The notes below the pieces were generated by a model. The model had not been told where the DNA came from, searched no databases, and saw nothing but the letters and a program-made list of their open reading frames with translations. Position numbers and translations under genes: made by a program. Shown here piece by piece: positions 21,495-33,543 of a stretch of DNA of 64,000 nucleotides (within the stretch, counting starts at the first letter, position 1; each line of letters starts with the position of its first letter). Origin of the DNA: Heterobasidion occidentale (taxonomy: Eukaryota; Basidiomycota; Agaricomycetes; Russulales; Bondarzewiaceae); the NCBI GenBank assembly GCA_039111635.1, contig JBCAQO010000003.1, positions 2,790,001-2,854,000 of the forward strand, read 5' to 3'.

Positions 21495-23436
21495 GTGCAG
21501 TCCTCTTACAGGAAGGACCTGATAATGACTGGCACCCTGTTGCCTACCTCTCGGGATCGTTTTCACCGCCCAAACGGAATTATGACGTGCATGATCGCAA
21601 ACTCCTTGCCATCATCAAGGCGCTGAAACACTGGAAACACTACCTCAAGGGTGCTAGACACCCCTTTGAGATCTGGACGGACCACAAAAACCTGGAACAT
21701 TTTCAGACCACGCGCGACCTATCAAGGCGACAAGCGCACTGGAGTCTGTTTTTGTCTTGATTTGACTTCCAGCTCAGCTACAAGGCTGGAACTACTAATC
21801 ACGCCGATGCTCTATCCAGGCATCCAGACCTTAGTGAAGGGGTGGAATCTGATAACAAAGCACAGACTCTGCTCCCATCCAAACTTTTCACCAAGTCCAG
21901 TGAAACCCTGGTAGAACCAAGTGAAGGCATACACATCAAAGCAATGGAACTCATATCCTCGGACATCCTCTCCCTTATTCAACACTCGCGCTCAGAACAT
22001 GATTTGCTAGTTGATGTCGCCCTCAAGAAATTTCTGGAAAAAGGACCAAAGGCGATGAAGGGGGACCTAGGAAAGTGGACACATGAAGATGGCATCACAA
22101 GACGCGATGGCTACATATGTGTTCCAAAAGACGACCTCCTCCAACAAATGATTGTTAGGACACACCATGACACTATGGCTACAGGACACCCAGATCGAGC
22201 AAAAACCTTGGAATTGGTACAGCGCCATTATTGGTGGTCAAGCATGACCAAATTTGTACATCAATATGTGGATGGATGCGCAGTCTGTCAGTCCACAAGA
22301 ACCTGCCCCACAGGACCCATCCACCGATCCAACCATTGGAAACCACAAACATCCCTTGGCGTTTTATCTCCACCAACTTTGTAACAGACCTCCCGGAAAG
22401 CAGAGGCTACGACTCAATGAACGTGGTGGTCGATCAGGGCCTGTCTAAAGGGATAGTCATAACTCCGTGCAAGAAGACAATCACGGCCGAAGAAACCACG
22501 ACGCTTTTCCAGGACAATGTGTTCAAACGATACGGTCTACCAACCAAGGTGGTGTCCAACAGAGGTCCCCAATTTGCGGCAAAGTTCACAAGAGAACTAT
22601 GGAAAGGAATGGGAATCACCCCTGCCCTCAGCATGGCTTATCATCCCCAAACAGATGGAGAAACGGAATGGGTGAACCAGGAGATCGAACAATTCCTGCG
22701 AGTGTTTTGCAACTACCATCAAGATAACTGGGTAGACTTGATCCCCTTCGCAGAATTCTCCCACAACACCCGAAGACACTCCGCCACTGGGAAGTCGCCG
22801 TTTGAAGTCCTTTACGGGTTCAATCCACCATATTTGGTTGACTCAGCTCTGGAGACCAAGGTGCCCGCAGTAACTGAATGTTTGCAGCTAATCAAGGAAG
22901 TCCAAGAAGATGCGGCTGCCAGTCTACAAATAGCAGTGCAGCACGCCAAGGACCAGGACCTGCGCAGAAAACTTCCGCAGTGGGAAGTAGGAACCCAAGT
23001 TTGGTTAGAAGGAACGCACATTCGGACAACTCATCCGAAATTCAAGCTGGCACCTAGGCGCTATGGCCCCTTTTCAGTGACCAAAAGAATCGGTCCTCTG
23101 GCTTATCGGCTGAAGATACCTGAAACGTGGAAGATACACCCGGTATTTCATGCCTCTGTACTCACGGAATATCATGAGACAGAGGCCCATGGAAAGAACT
23201 TCCCCAGACCTGCCCCAGAAATCCTGAATAAAGAAGAGCACTACGAAGTGGAGGCCATTCTAGATTCAAGACACCAGGGACAAGGGACCAAGTACCTCAT
23301 CAAATGGGTCGGATACTCCGAGGCCAATAACACTTGGGAACCCTTTGCCCTCCTCAAAGACACAGCCAACAAGGTGCTTCGTGAATTTCACAAAAGCTAC
23401 CCAGACAAGCCCCGACCTGCGGCAATTAGGCTTTAG
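21495..23436 (+). pseudogene. Element H/X pol continued: RNase H, integrase, chromodomain
   Basis: Resumes exactly after C. RNase H ([20 protein letters not shown]), linker with DALSRHPDLSEGVE, integrase zinc finger (HHDTMATGHPDRAKTLELV, CAVCQSTR), DDE core (NFVTDLPESRGYDSMN, VSNRGPQFAAKFTREL, YHPQTDGETEWVNQEIEQ) and chromodomain (EEHYEVEAILDSRHQGQGTK, LIKWVGYSEANNTWEPF). It is split into 21467-21760, 21842-22384 and 22231-23436 by stops and a frameshift near 22300. The segment from 22231 to the stop at 23436 is a single open frame of 401 codons. Confidence 0.88.
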
Positions 23437-23441
23437 AAAGG

Positions 23442-23449
23442 TATAAAAG
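23442..23449 (+). promoter_or_regulatory. TATA box before accessory ORF3 of H/X
   Basis: TATAAAAG begins six bases after the pol stop and 53 nt before the ORF3 ATG at 23495. The homologous box in X is at 42291-42298 (minus) and in A at 1048-1056 (minus, TATATAAGG). Confidence 0.5.
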
Positions 23450-23494
23450 AGGAGACGTCTCGTCCTTTTGAAGCAAGAATCCTCCCACTAGTGC

Positions 23495-23980
23495 ATGTCC
23501 GACCACTCCTCCCTTGATTACTCCCCTGGACGTGCCATGCTCATCGATGAAGGAACTACCTCCTCTCCATCAAGAAACCCCTCACCAGACATCGTTCTGG
23601 CCGTGGCCAACCCCAACACTGGACGCCCTAGCCGAAGCAGCCGCCCAGCGACTCTAGAAGGAGTTTCCATGCCAGCCTCCGCCCACCTCACCACGCTCGC
23701 CGTTGAAGATCGAACGGATTTATGAGCCTCATCCCGGTCTGAGAGAGCTCATGACAAGCACAATGAGGGATGCCAAGAAGAAGGAAGACCTGCTCCGTCA
23801 ACGCCTCCGCGACCGACGACAACATTGGCTCAAGGAGACACAAGGCAGGAAACGAGAGGCGGAAGAGGACCAAGAAACCCTGCGGACCTGGCATCGCCTA
23901 CAATTGCTGAAACAGGTGTACAGGAACCAGCAGCGACTAGTACATCGGCTGCCAGGACCAGAGGATCCACTACCAGTGGT
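23495..23980 (+). pseudogene. Accessory ORF3 of H/X, 5' part (cut by element D)
   Basis: Begins MSDHSSLDYSPGRAMLIDEG and is open to 23725. From 23703 a second frame carries a Lys/Arg/Glu-rich, coiled-coil-like stretch (RELMTSTMRDAKKKEDLLRQ) up to the D insertion at 23980. The remainder is at 34378-35172. The intact homologue in X (41279-42244) shows what the undisturbed ORF looks like. Confidence 0.7.
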
Positions 23981-24814
23981 TGTTAGGTCGGAGACCTATC
24001 ACGTGCACCGATGCATGAAGGGGTCCCTAGGCTAAACCTCCACTGGTTCGTATAATCGTAGACTCCAATGGATGAAGACAATAGATCGTCTTTGGGCTCT
24101 TTCAAGGAATTCGGGGTCGCTGTCGGCTTTGTTCTCGAAGAGATTGAGAAGGTGATCTTCGAGGTCTTCTCGATGATGAGGAGGAACCGGATGATCTTCT
24201 CTTGTCCAACAGATGACACGAGGGGGTGTCCAACTGAGAACGCGGAAGGCAGCTAACCCGGTATAGAAGCGGATGAGTAGAGGGAGGGGAGGGAAGGGAG
24301 ACGAGTCCAGTGCTTCGTCAGACCGTGCAAAGAGTTTCTCAGATCTGACAGAGATCACGAAGCGTGGGCTAGGAAGGTAGCCAGATGCCGGGTGCAGTGC
24401 AGAGATCGAGTGTATTACAGGTGAACGAGCTGAGCTTCTTAGAAGCTCATCTCGGCTATTTACGTACAGAAGTGTCTAGGGCAGGATCCAGATCTGGTCC
24501 GTGCGCTTCTTAGGTACCGAAGTAAACGATCGAGATCCGTAAGCTAGAATACCTCATCGACCTGCCATATAACCACATATAGTAATCTGATCACTAATGT
24601 CCATCCACATCTTTGATCGATCAGGAACCAGGAACTGGGGTCAGGAACAAATGTCTGTCCACATCAAGAATCAGGAATCAGAAGTGAGCGTTCATGCGTT
24701 AGCATGTAAATGGTAAGGAGTCATGGAAAGCGGTCCGAGTCTGCAACAAGTCCGAAGCACTTGACCAGCCCATCTACTCACGTGCGAAGCACGTGTTAGG
24801 ACGCGGTCCTAACA
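23981..24814 (-). repeat. 3' LTR of element D
   Basis: 834 bp on the minus strand, same terminal palindromes as in C. Next to it at 24815-24830 is the complement of a purine tract (gtatagagagggggtag), the likely plus-strand primer. The LTR-internal coding stretch is open at 24032-24358. Confidence 0.93.
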
Positions 24815-24825
24815 CTACCCCCTCT

Positions 24826-26494
24826 CTATACAAGTCTTCGGCGCTTGGCGGGTGCACCGATGGTAGGGGCGGGTCTCCTCAGGTGGACTTCGTTGAAGGT
24901 GGGGATGTTCCGAGCGGGATATCCGGTCCAGTTAGCGGTGTCGATTAAATGGTCTAATGCCTGCTTGTGGTACCCGTATTCCTCAGCCATCCTATCCATC
25001 TGCAGATGAAGGCGCCGGGACTGCATGCGATGCCTATCGTAGTCTTGAAGAAAGCCGCGCGCCGTAACGTCCGTTCTCTGGCGAATGCCCGTGATTGGAC
25101 ATCCCACAACGAGATGGCCGGCGCGTCCGCATTCCCAGCAGGTACGAGTGGAGGGGTCGGTGGGTGGAGAAGGCGGGAGAGCAGGGTTAGGCCAAACGTT
25201 TTCTGAGTCCATGGCGTCGGCAGGCCATCCTTCTTCAGTTGCGACAGGAATGTCCGGCGACTGGGGGGAGGTTTCGTTGACAACGATAGGATGGGCGAGG
25301 TCGTCGCCGAGTAAGGGGGGGGATGGGGACACAGCAGGGGGTGATGGGGGTGGTACCGGTAACGGCTGAAGTACCTGGCGATCCCGGACGACTTGTTCGG
25401 GGTCGTAAGGGGGACTGGTGGGCCGCATGGATTCCGTGGTTTCTTCGTCGGCGGGTCGAAAGAGTCGGGCGACCGGGAGGACGGGTTCCGTGATTGCCGG
25501 AGGATCGACGACCATGGGTTCTTCGACGTCGACCTGGTGAAAACCTTGTTCTTGTATATCCGGCTTGGTCATAACCCAGGGCCTGACGTTATCTTCCGGG
25601 ACACTTCCGCTTGGCCAGTAGCTTGCGACGGGGTGAACTCCGCGACTGTTCAGGGGAAGGAGTGAGTCGGCAAGAGTCCTTTAGTAACGTACTCCTCTAT
25701 CTCTAGACGCGCCCCATTAAGTCCTGTAAAATAGAACCAGCGGATTGTGTTCTCCTTGTACCTGATCCGAGCCAGAGTTTCGAGCCAAGCCATGATGGTG
25801 TGCGTCTAGAGGAGGACGGAACTGCTGCCGAAGATGCCTCCTAGCCGGAAGTTAATCATGTCGTTGCGGATGGCGGGGAGATTGATCAGTCCCTTCATAC
25901 GGTAGGAGGTGACGGTGATGTTGGCAAGGAGGATGGCTTGGGTTTGGTTGAGCGGTCCAGAGAATACCTGATAGCATTGGGCCCAAACCGCTTGCTGTAA
26001 ATAAAAAGGAAGGCCCTGGGGTTCTTCAAGCCTGGCTGGTTCAGAATGATGGGGGCCTCGTCCTCAGCGAGCGTGAGGTGGTAGATGCTGTTACTGGTCT
26101 TTAGGTCTTGGTAGAGACGGAGGTCGTGAAGGGGGTTGGGTAGGGCACGGATGCGGATGCGGGGGTTTTCGTTGTGTACTGCGAAAGCCAATGGAGGGAC
26201 GACGATGTGGGGGTTCGGCATCTCAGCTGGGAACCGGGGAATGACGAATTCTGTGAGGGGGTCGGCGACATGGACGCCTTCCGAGGGGATGTCGTCCTCG
26301 CTATCGTAGTCCGAGTCTGTGTCTTCAACAAGCGTGGGAGTGGTAGTGGGAGGGGTGATGGTGCGGAGGATGAAGGGGTTAGGGGACGGGGTGTTGGAAG
26401 CGTGAGGGGATGTGGTAGCGGAAGTCATTCTGATGTTACTGAGAATATAGCGGGGGGAGTGAGCTAAGAAGAGGTGTGCAGGGGCAAGTGACAT
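24826..26494 (-). pseudogene. Accessory zinc-knuckle ORF of D, frameshifted
   Basis: Starts MSLAPAHLFLAHSP at 26494. The first 199 codons (to 25895) are open, then an indel near 25990 and a gap to 25572 break the middle. The last 248 codons (25572-24826) contain the CCHC knuckle CWECGRAGHLVVGC and a C-terminus (ALDHLIDTANWTGYP, basic PAKRRRLV tail that could act as a nuclear signal) that C has lost by a frameshift. Together C and D define the complete layout of this protein. Confidence 0.65.
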
Positions 26495-26543
26495 TCAATG
26501 GTAGCTGGGATGCTGAGGAACGTCTTTGTCCGATGCAGGGTGT

Positions 26544-26551
26544 CTTTTATA
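26544..26551 (-). promoter_or_regulatory. TATA box upstream of accessory ORF in D
   Basis: TATAAAAG on the minus strand, at the same place as in C: overlapping the end of the small membrane ORF and about 50 nt before the ATG at 26494. Confidence 0.5.
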
Positions 26552-26693
26552 CGATGGAGGAGACGCCAATGGTGGCAGCAGCGTGAAGGGATCCGAGGAC
26601 AAGGGCGATGGCGATGGAGACAGCGGTGAGAGCAAGAGTCGCGACGACGGTATAAACGGCTACTGTGGATAGAGTGGGGTCGAAAGGGGTCAT
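26547..26693 (-). CDS. Small single-membrane-segment ORF of D
   Basis: 48 codons, ATG overlapping the pol stop (ATGA), hydrophobic core identical to that in C. The last residues read GVSSIV against GISSVV in C, and the nearby codons for Leu-His-Ala differ only at third positions. See the C copy at 18786-18932. Confidence 0.55.
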   Translation of the reverse strand: MTPFDPTLSTVAVYTVVATLALTAVSIAIALVLGSLHAAATIGVSSIV

Positions 26694-29600
26694 AGTCGTT
26701 TGCCTGGCCATGCCAATCCTCGGTTGGTCTGCTTTTGTAGCTCCTGGTATGCTTGAGTCTGCCAATTAGAGTTGTCCGATCGTTTCTGCTGTAGCTTTGA
26801 TTGAGACGAATCTATATTGGGCTTCTTTGGCTGTGCTTCTCGATCGTTGATCGCCGGTGGTGGCACTTTTGATCGAGGAACCAGGGGCGGCCTCTTTAGC
26901 TGCGTCATTCGTTTGTTGATCTCTTCCATGATCTGGGGGATAGCTAATCCTGTAGCGAGAAGCTTCTTTCCGATCAGATGCTTCTCGAGCTTCTTTCTGA
27001 TTTGATCTTCTTTGGCTACTCTGTTGAGTTCTAATTCGATCACCAGGGCCAGAATGGAGGCTTCCATTCCTTTGACTGCCCGAGGGTGCCGGCGGTAGAA
27101 GTCTTTATGGCTTCTTGTGCGTTAGTGACGTTTGCCGCAGCTTCCCAAGAGTTGTCCGATTCCGGGTAGCCCTTCCATTTGATCAGGTACTGCAGGATCT
27201 TCCATCGTCCGAAGCGCCTAGCTCCGACAATGGCTTCGACTTCGAATTCTTCTTGCCCTTCGATCAGGTCCAGAGCCGGTTTAGGGTAGTTTGGGCCATA
27301 GACCTCGTTTTCCTTGTAGGGTGAGTCGACTAGCATGGAAGACGTCGTGAATGCGCTTCCAGCTGTTGGGCAGTTTCAACCTGAAGTTGACATTTCCTAC
27401 GATGTCAGTGATTTCAAATGGCCCAAAGCGTTTGGGTCTCAGTTTCTCTGATGGGTGATCGGTATGGATGTTCTTCCCATCAAGCCATACTTGATCTCCT
27501 TTCTTGAAAGGTGGCAGGTCCGTTCCAAAACGGTCGTGCTGGATCCTCATGGCTTCGGCTGCAATTTCGAGGCTGGCTTGTGCTTCCTTCCTAGCACGTT
27601 GCAGAGCTTCAAGGCGAGCGTCGGCTGTGGGGACATTCGTGTTTCCGATGATGGCTGGGTAAGCCCGTGGTTGATATCCGTGGAGAAGTTCAAATGGTGA
27701 CTTCTGCGTGGCTGAGTGCTGATGGGTGTTGTGGGCATATTCCGCGTAGGGGATTAATCCAGCCCAATCGTCCTGTGAAGAGCTGCAAAATGCTCTTAGG
27801 TATTGTTCTAATTCCTGATTCATTCGTTCAGTAGCACCGTCCGTCTGCGGGTGATAGGCTGTGCTTAAAGCAGATTTGATTCCTAATTCTTTGAGCAGGG
27901 CTTGCGCTACTTTTGAAGCGAATTGGGTTCCTCTGTCCGATATGATTTTATCTGGCAGCCCATAGCATCTCCAGGTGTTTTCTAACAAGATTTTGGCTGT
28001 TCCATCAGAGTTGATAGTCTTCAGGCATGGGGTTATTACTGCGGTTTTGGTGAATCGATCGGTTACTACATGTAGCGAGTCGTATCCATTTGATTCTGGT
28101 AGATCTGTAATAAAATCCATGGTTATTGTTCCGAAGGGTCGATCTGGGATTTCTGTTGGTTGTAGGGGTACCATGGTAGGATGTGTGTCGTTCTTGGTGG
28201 ATTGACAGATGGCGCATCCTTCCACATATTGGTGAACTGTTTTTGATATTCCTGGCCAAGTAAATTCCTGTCCGACTAAGGCTAGAGTTCCCCTTTGTCC
28301 TGGATGTCCTGCTGCTAGATTGTCATGGTTTAGTTTGATGATATCTTGACAAAGCTGTTCGTTCCGGGGACATATATCTTTCCTCGGTGAAGGACCAATC
28401 CTTCTTCTTCGTTCCATTCTTGTAAACCTTTCTTCATGTTTCGAGGTCCTAAGGTTTTAATCTTGGCTAGGGTTTCTAATAGCCATTCGTCTTTCCTGTT
28501 TTCTTCAATGATTCGTTTCCGGAGGTCGTCGTCTATTATGGTAACGCCTCCTCGTCCAGTTGCCCTAATGTGAAGTATTTGATGAGGGTCCCAACTGTTG
28601 TCTGTATTAATGGCATTGATTTCTGCGAAAGGTCTTCGGATCTTTTCTGTGTTATTGAAAGTTTGGGTTCCAAGAGTGTTTCGCCTGAATTGTCAAATCC
28701 ACCCCCTTTTTATGGTCTGGACGCCGTGACAGACCGTCGGATTTATTGGTGACTCCTGCCTTGTGCGTCAACTTGTAGTCGAAACGCGAGAGGTAGAGTG
28801 ACCATCGTGCTTGTCGACGGTTTAGTTTCTGGCTTGAACGGAACCATTCGAGGTTCTTGTGGTCCGTCCAGACATCTACCGGGTGGTCGCGCCCTCCAGA
28901 TAGTGTCGCCAAGCTTCAAAAGCTCGAACGACCGCCAGCAACTCTTTATCATAGATTGGGTAGTTGTGTTCTGTTGGTGAGAGCGACTTGGATATATAAG
29001 CACATGGGTGCCATTTTCCATCTTTGGCGACTTGTGATAAAACTGCTCCGGTGGCAAAGTCGGAAGCGTCGCATTCAATGCGAAATGGGTTCCTTGTGTC
29101 TGGCATAACGAGCACCGGAGATTCTGTAAATATTCGTTTTAGCGTTTGAAACGCTTCTTCGCATGCTGGTGTCCAATCCTAGGTGCGTTCTTTCTGTGTT
29201 AACTCAAATAGCGGTCGTGCTATCTTTGAGTAATCTTTGATAAACCTGCGATAAAAATTGCAAAAACCTAAAAATGATTGCACTTCTTTGACTTTTCCAG
29301 GTGTTGGCCAGTCCATAATGCCGGCCACTTTAATCGGGTCCATTTCTAGATGTCCGTGTGATATAACATATCCAAGATAGTCGATTTTCTTTTTGTGGAA
29401 GTGGCATTTCGATGGTTGTAGGTACAGATCGTTGTCCTGTAAGATCTGTAAAACCTTTCGAACTGTTCTGATGTGGTCGTCCATTGTTTTAGAGAATACT
29501 AGGATGTCGTCCATATAGATTGCCACTAGTCCGGCATAGATGAGATCTTTGAAGAGGGCGTTCATTATAGTTTGGAATGTTGCCGGCGAGTTGGTTAGTC

Positions 29601-31178
29601 CAAAGAACATCACCAGAGGTTCGTACATTCCTAAATTGGTGACGAACGCGGCCAGTTTCTCGCTTCCTTCCTTCATGCGTACGTTGTTATATCCTGTATC
29701 AACATCCATTAGTGAAAAGTATATGGCTTCGGCCAGAAGGTCCAGTAATTCTTGAATGATCGGCAAAGGGTACTTGTTCTTGATTGTTATTTCGTTGAGT
29801 TTGCGATAATCCATTACTGGTCGTAGTTTCCCATTCTTTTTCTTAATGAAGAAGAATGGGGATGCCATGTGCGATTTGGATTCTCTGATGAATCCTTTCT
29901 GGAGGTTTTCGTCTATGAATTTCTTGAGTTCCACTTGCTCTCCAGGGCTAAGACTGTATAGCTTGGGTTTGAGTGAGTGATCCATTCCTTCCTTGATCTC
30001 TATTTTGTGATCCCAAGGTCGAGAGAGCGGTAGCTGTCCCTTTGGTCGACCTTCGAAAACCTTCCTATAATTCCAGTATTCCTTCGGCACTATTTCTTCG
30101 AAGGAGAGTTCGGGTTTCCCTTTAGCAGCTTCTTCTGCAAGTCTTTGCGAGTTGGTGTGCTTTGTTTGTTTTCCTGTCGGTGCTTTGGCAGGTTTGCTTC
30201 CTTGAGCCGGTGTGTTGGCATATGGAAGTTCCGTGGTTTCGGCGCAATGTATATCGACGCCTTCTTCAGAGTCGTTGTATAATTCCAGTGCCTGTAATGT
30301 TCCCGTATCCAGGCATCTCACGAGATAGACTCCATCTTCTTCAAGATCCTTGGAGGGAAGTGCCGGAAGTCCGTCACTGTCCTCCGGAACGTCTCCTTCA
30401 GCCCATGTCGGAACCTTATAATTTCTGGTTTGGGCCTTCAGACGTTCGGCATTCAACCTTCGAGTTGTGAACTCCGGACTGGTAGGTATTGTCCGCGGAT
30501 GTGGTACTGTGGTGTTTCCCACTTTCCGGCCTGGTACTGCTTTTCCCGGCTTTTGCACTGGTATTGAGTAGTCGCCCGTTTGCGGTACTGTTTCCATGCG
30601 CCGTATGCTTGGTTTAGGACGTCCTGGTTTTCTTGTAGCTCTTCTGGCTTTTACCGGTCCTCCTTTTATTTGGCAGGAGGGCAGGCATCTGGTAAAGTGT
30701 AGCCCGTAGGCATGCCAGTCAACTTCTGGGTTATGTTCTAATAACCAGTCGGTTCCTAAATGAAGACGTCTTCTTTTCCTATTTCCGCGATATAGAATCT
30801 TGCTGATTCTGTATGCGACCCCCCTTTTTCGCCTAGAACCTGTAGTTTGAGGTTGGCGAATTGTGTAATAGGTCCTCCCTTGAACTCGGTGTTCTGGACC
30901 GTACTGACTGGGATAGGGGTGGGGGTTTTGTGTGTAGTAATTCGATGCGCTTCTACGAAGCGAGGGTGCATGAAGATTCCAGTGGCTCCACTGTCCACTA
31001 GTGCCTGTGTAGCAGCTTTTCTATTCTTGCCTATGAGCATTGTCTCGAGCCGGAGGGATGGTGCACCATGTGATTTCATTTCCGAAAGATACAATACATC
31101 TGGATGTCCATGCTCTTGGTCAGCATCTTTACTGGCCAGAGGAGCGTACCAATTTCCTGCAAGAGTCCTACTCTCCAC
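26690..31178 (-). pseudogene. pol of D: protease, RT, RNase H, integrase, chromodomain
   Basis: Protease 31178-30756 (LVDSGATGIFMHP) ends early at an indel. RT and linker form a 472-codon open frame (30597-29179) with AIYMDDILVFSK; a TAG at 29179-29181 replaces the Trp codon present in C. RNase H 29115-28652 ([14 protein letters not shown], confirming the Arg codon mutated in C). Integrase 28417-27281 (378 codons, [29 protein letters not shown]). Chromodomain and tail 27336-26690 (IKWKGYPESDNSWEAA, GKKLLATG unit). Four or more breaks make it non-functional. Confidence 0.9.
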
Positions 31179-31201
31179 ATCCGCTGCCGATGGGAGAGGC
31201 T

Positions 31202-32221
31202 TTAAAAATTCTTCGAGTCGCTAAAGGCTCGAACTTCCTCGATTTCTTCCATGCTGAGTCCCATCATCATTTGACGGATGTGGTTGACTCTGTTTTTTCC
31301 TTCTTCGACGTCTTCATCGTCGAATTGTCCTTCGTCCATTTCTGCTTCGCGCACAGGTCTGCGACGAGGGGGTTGGAATCTTCTCTTGGGTCGAGAAGGA
31401 CAGTTGCGCGCCATATGCCCAGGCTTCTTGCAGAAGAAGCACTTGCCTTCTTTGGCAAATCGATCTCTCTCTGCCGGGGTAAGCTTCTTGAAGCGAGTTC
31501 GGACAGCATCGGCCTCCATTTCTGCTGCATCTACATCCATAGGTTCGTATTGGGGCTCCCTATCGTGCCGTGGGGGTGCCCTTTCATCGTAAAATGTACG
31601 TGGTGTGTAGATTTGGAATTTTCCTTTTGGGAGGTCGTATGCTCTATCCCTTGCGATGCGCATCCTTTCGTGTTTCTTGGCCTTCTCGACCAGTTCTTCC
31701 CATGTCCCGTCCGCAGAGGGATCTTCATAAATTCCTTTTGCCAACTCCCACTTGAGTCCTCGCAGGAAATGGGTTTTCTTTGTTTCTCCGTCTACACCAG
31801 CAAGTGCTGCGAGCTGTTCAAACAGCTGAAGGTAGGTGTTAAATGATTCCTTTCCCTGATTGACTCGGGCCAGTTTGTCGCGAGCATCGGCTTCTTTGTT
31901 GAACTCCTTGAAGTCGGTGGCTATCTTTTTGCGGACGGATGTGAAGCCGACCGTGTCTGCCCAAGTGTATCTGTTCCAATCCTTCAGCGTGTTCCTGGCC
32001 TGAGTAAAGTTTCTTGCCCATATCCCTGCTGAGCCTTCCTTCATATACGATAGAGCGTAAGCGATCTTGGCAAATTCGTTCGCATAATCCTTCTTCCTAG
32101 CCAGGAACATCAGATCGATTTCGTGGAGGAATTGCTCGGTTCGTTTTCTGTTTCCATTGAAGGTGGTGGGTTTGGCCATAGCTGGTCCCTTGGACTCATT
32201 ACTTCCAGTATCTGCCGACAT
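31202..32221 (-). CDS. Gag polyprotein of element D
   Basis: 339 codons from ATG 32221, intact, differing from gag of C at a handful of residues. Same capsid-like region and CCHC knuckle (CFFCKKPGHMARNC). In this copy the coding frame is continuous with the upstream leader frame (PTPEFVPEPEYFEAPSGN immediately before the ATG), which supports gag being longer at the N-terminus than the first ATG implies. Confidence 0.88.
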   Translation of the reverse strand: MSADTGSNESKGPAMAKPTTFNGNRKRTEQFLHEIDLMFLARKKDYANEFAKIAYALSYMKEGSAGIWARNFTQARNTLKDWNRYTWADTVGFTSVRKKIATDFKEFNKEADARDKLARVNQGKESFNTYLQLFEQLAALAGVDGETKKTHFLRGLKWELAKGIYEDPSADGTWEELVEKAKKHERMRIARDRAYDLPKGKFQIYTPRTFYDERAPPRHDREPQYEPMDVDAAEMEADAVRTRFKKLTPAERDRFAKEGKCFFCKKPGHMARNCPSRPKRRFQPPRRRPVREAEMDEGQFDDEDVEEGKNRVNHIRQMMMGLSMEEIEEVRAFSDSKNF

Positions 32222-33538
32222 TGTATCGGGCGAGGGCTCTGGATCGTTAGGTGGTTCCAGATTTCCACTTGGTGCTTCAAAATACTCCGGTTCGGGGACA
32301 AACTCCGGTGTTGGGGCTCGGAAGTCTTCTTGGGGAGTGGTTTCTTGTAAGGGGGATGTAGCGGGCGTGTTTCTTCTAGAGATTCAACTTCCACTGGCTG
32401 TTTCTCTGGGTAGAGTATGTATGTGCGGTCTTGGCGAGTCACGATGCCTATTTGTCGGTGATTCAGGCTTGTCGAAGGTCTTTCTTGCGATGTAGTCCTC
32501 GATCTTAATGAGGTGTAGGTCGGGTCCTGTGTGGACGGTCTCTCCTCCCCAAGCCGCGTATTCGTATTCACTCTTTCCTTGGTGTTTGAAGAATCCGGTG
32601 AGGATTCCCGCGTAGTAGAAGTGTTCTTTCCTTTCGTCGTAATAAAGTTGATCCTTGTCGACGTCTTCGGGTAAGTCTCCGTAGACTTCTGCTGGGTCTG
32701 TTCTGTAGCCGGGAGGATATCCCGCTGCGACTTCGTCCGTGGTTCTTTATTCTTTGAAGAAGAAGGGTACTGCCTGTCTTCTTCCAGCTTGTAATGCTTC
32801 CTGTAAGTCTGGGTCCCTTTTGATAATTTCGTTGATGGAAATATCAATTTGGTCGATGAGCTGGATGATCTCGGAGAATGTGTGTCCTGAGATGAGGGTT
32901 CGGAGATGATAAGTTTTGTGGGCGAACTCTCCTCTTCTGACAATAAAGACGATCCCTTCAATTTCTGTTCGGACTGGTGGGGAGTTAGGAGCTTCCAGTG
33001 CGTTTTTCTAGGTTGAGGAGAAGGTCCAGTGGATGAAGATTGAGACGTGGTCTCTGTTCTCCTTGGTCTTGACGAGTTCCGCTCTGATTCCGTCTGTGTC
33101 GATATTCCTTGCGATGGTTCTTCTAAGATCGGGGATAACGGCGACGGGGAAATTGTCTGGTCTTCCGTCGTGTATCTCGACACAGTTCCTTGCTCTGATG
33201 ACGTCGGGCTCTCCGTTGTCTGTGAGGGTGAACGGTGTCTTTGGTTCGTTGACGAAGCAAATCCTGGAAAATCTATATCCAGTTTTAAGGAGGTCTATAA
33301 ATATTTCGGGTGCTTGTTGTAGCCTGAGTGTGGCTATTCCTGAATAAACCTTTCCTGGGTTCCGGTGTCTTGCGACTTCTATAGCTCCGGGGTAGTTTAT
33401 TCTTCCTTGAGGAGTCGCTGCTGGGGTCGCCGTTAGGTTTACCCTGTTGGCGATTGCTAGAATGTTGTTGACGGATGAGAGAAAGAGCTGTCTCTGCTGG
33501 GGATCCAGCTTGAATAGAGTAGGGATAAAAGAGCTCGT
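32222..33538 (-). pseudogene. Leader coding frame upstream of gag in D (Met-free, ATG-free)
   Basis: In phase with gag and protein-like over about 435 codons, interrupted by TAG, TAA and TGA at the same sites as in C. From the predicted transcript start (33994) to the gag ATG (32221), about 1.77 kb, I find no ATG in any frame. The extra C near 32325 that keeps phase with gag is missing in C. Function unknown. Confidence 0.6.
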
Positions 33539-33543
33539 TCAAG

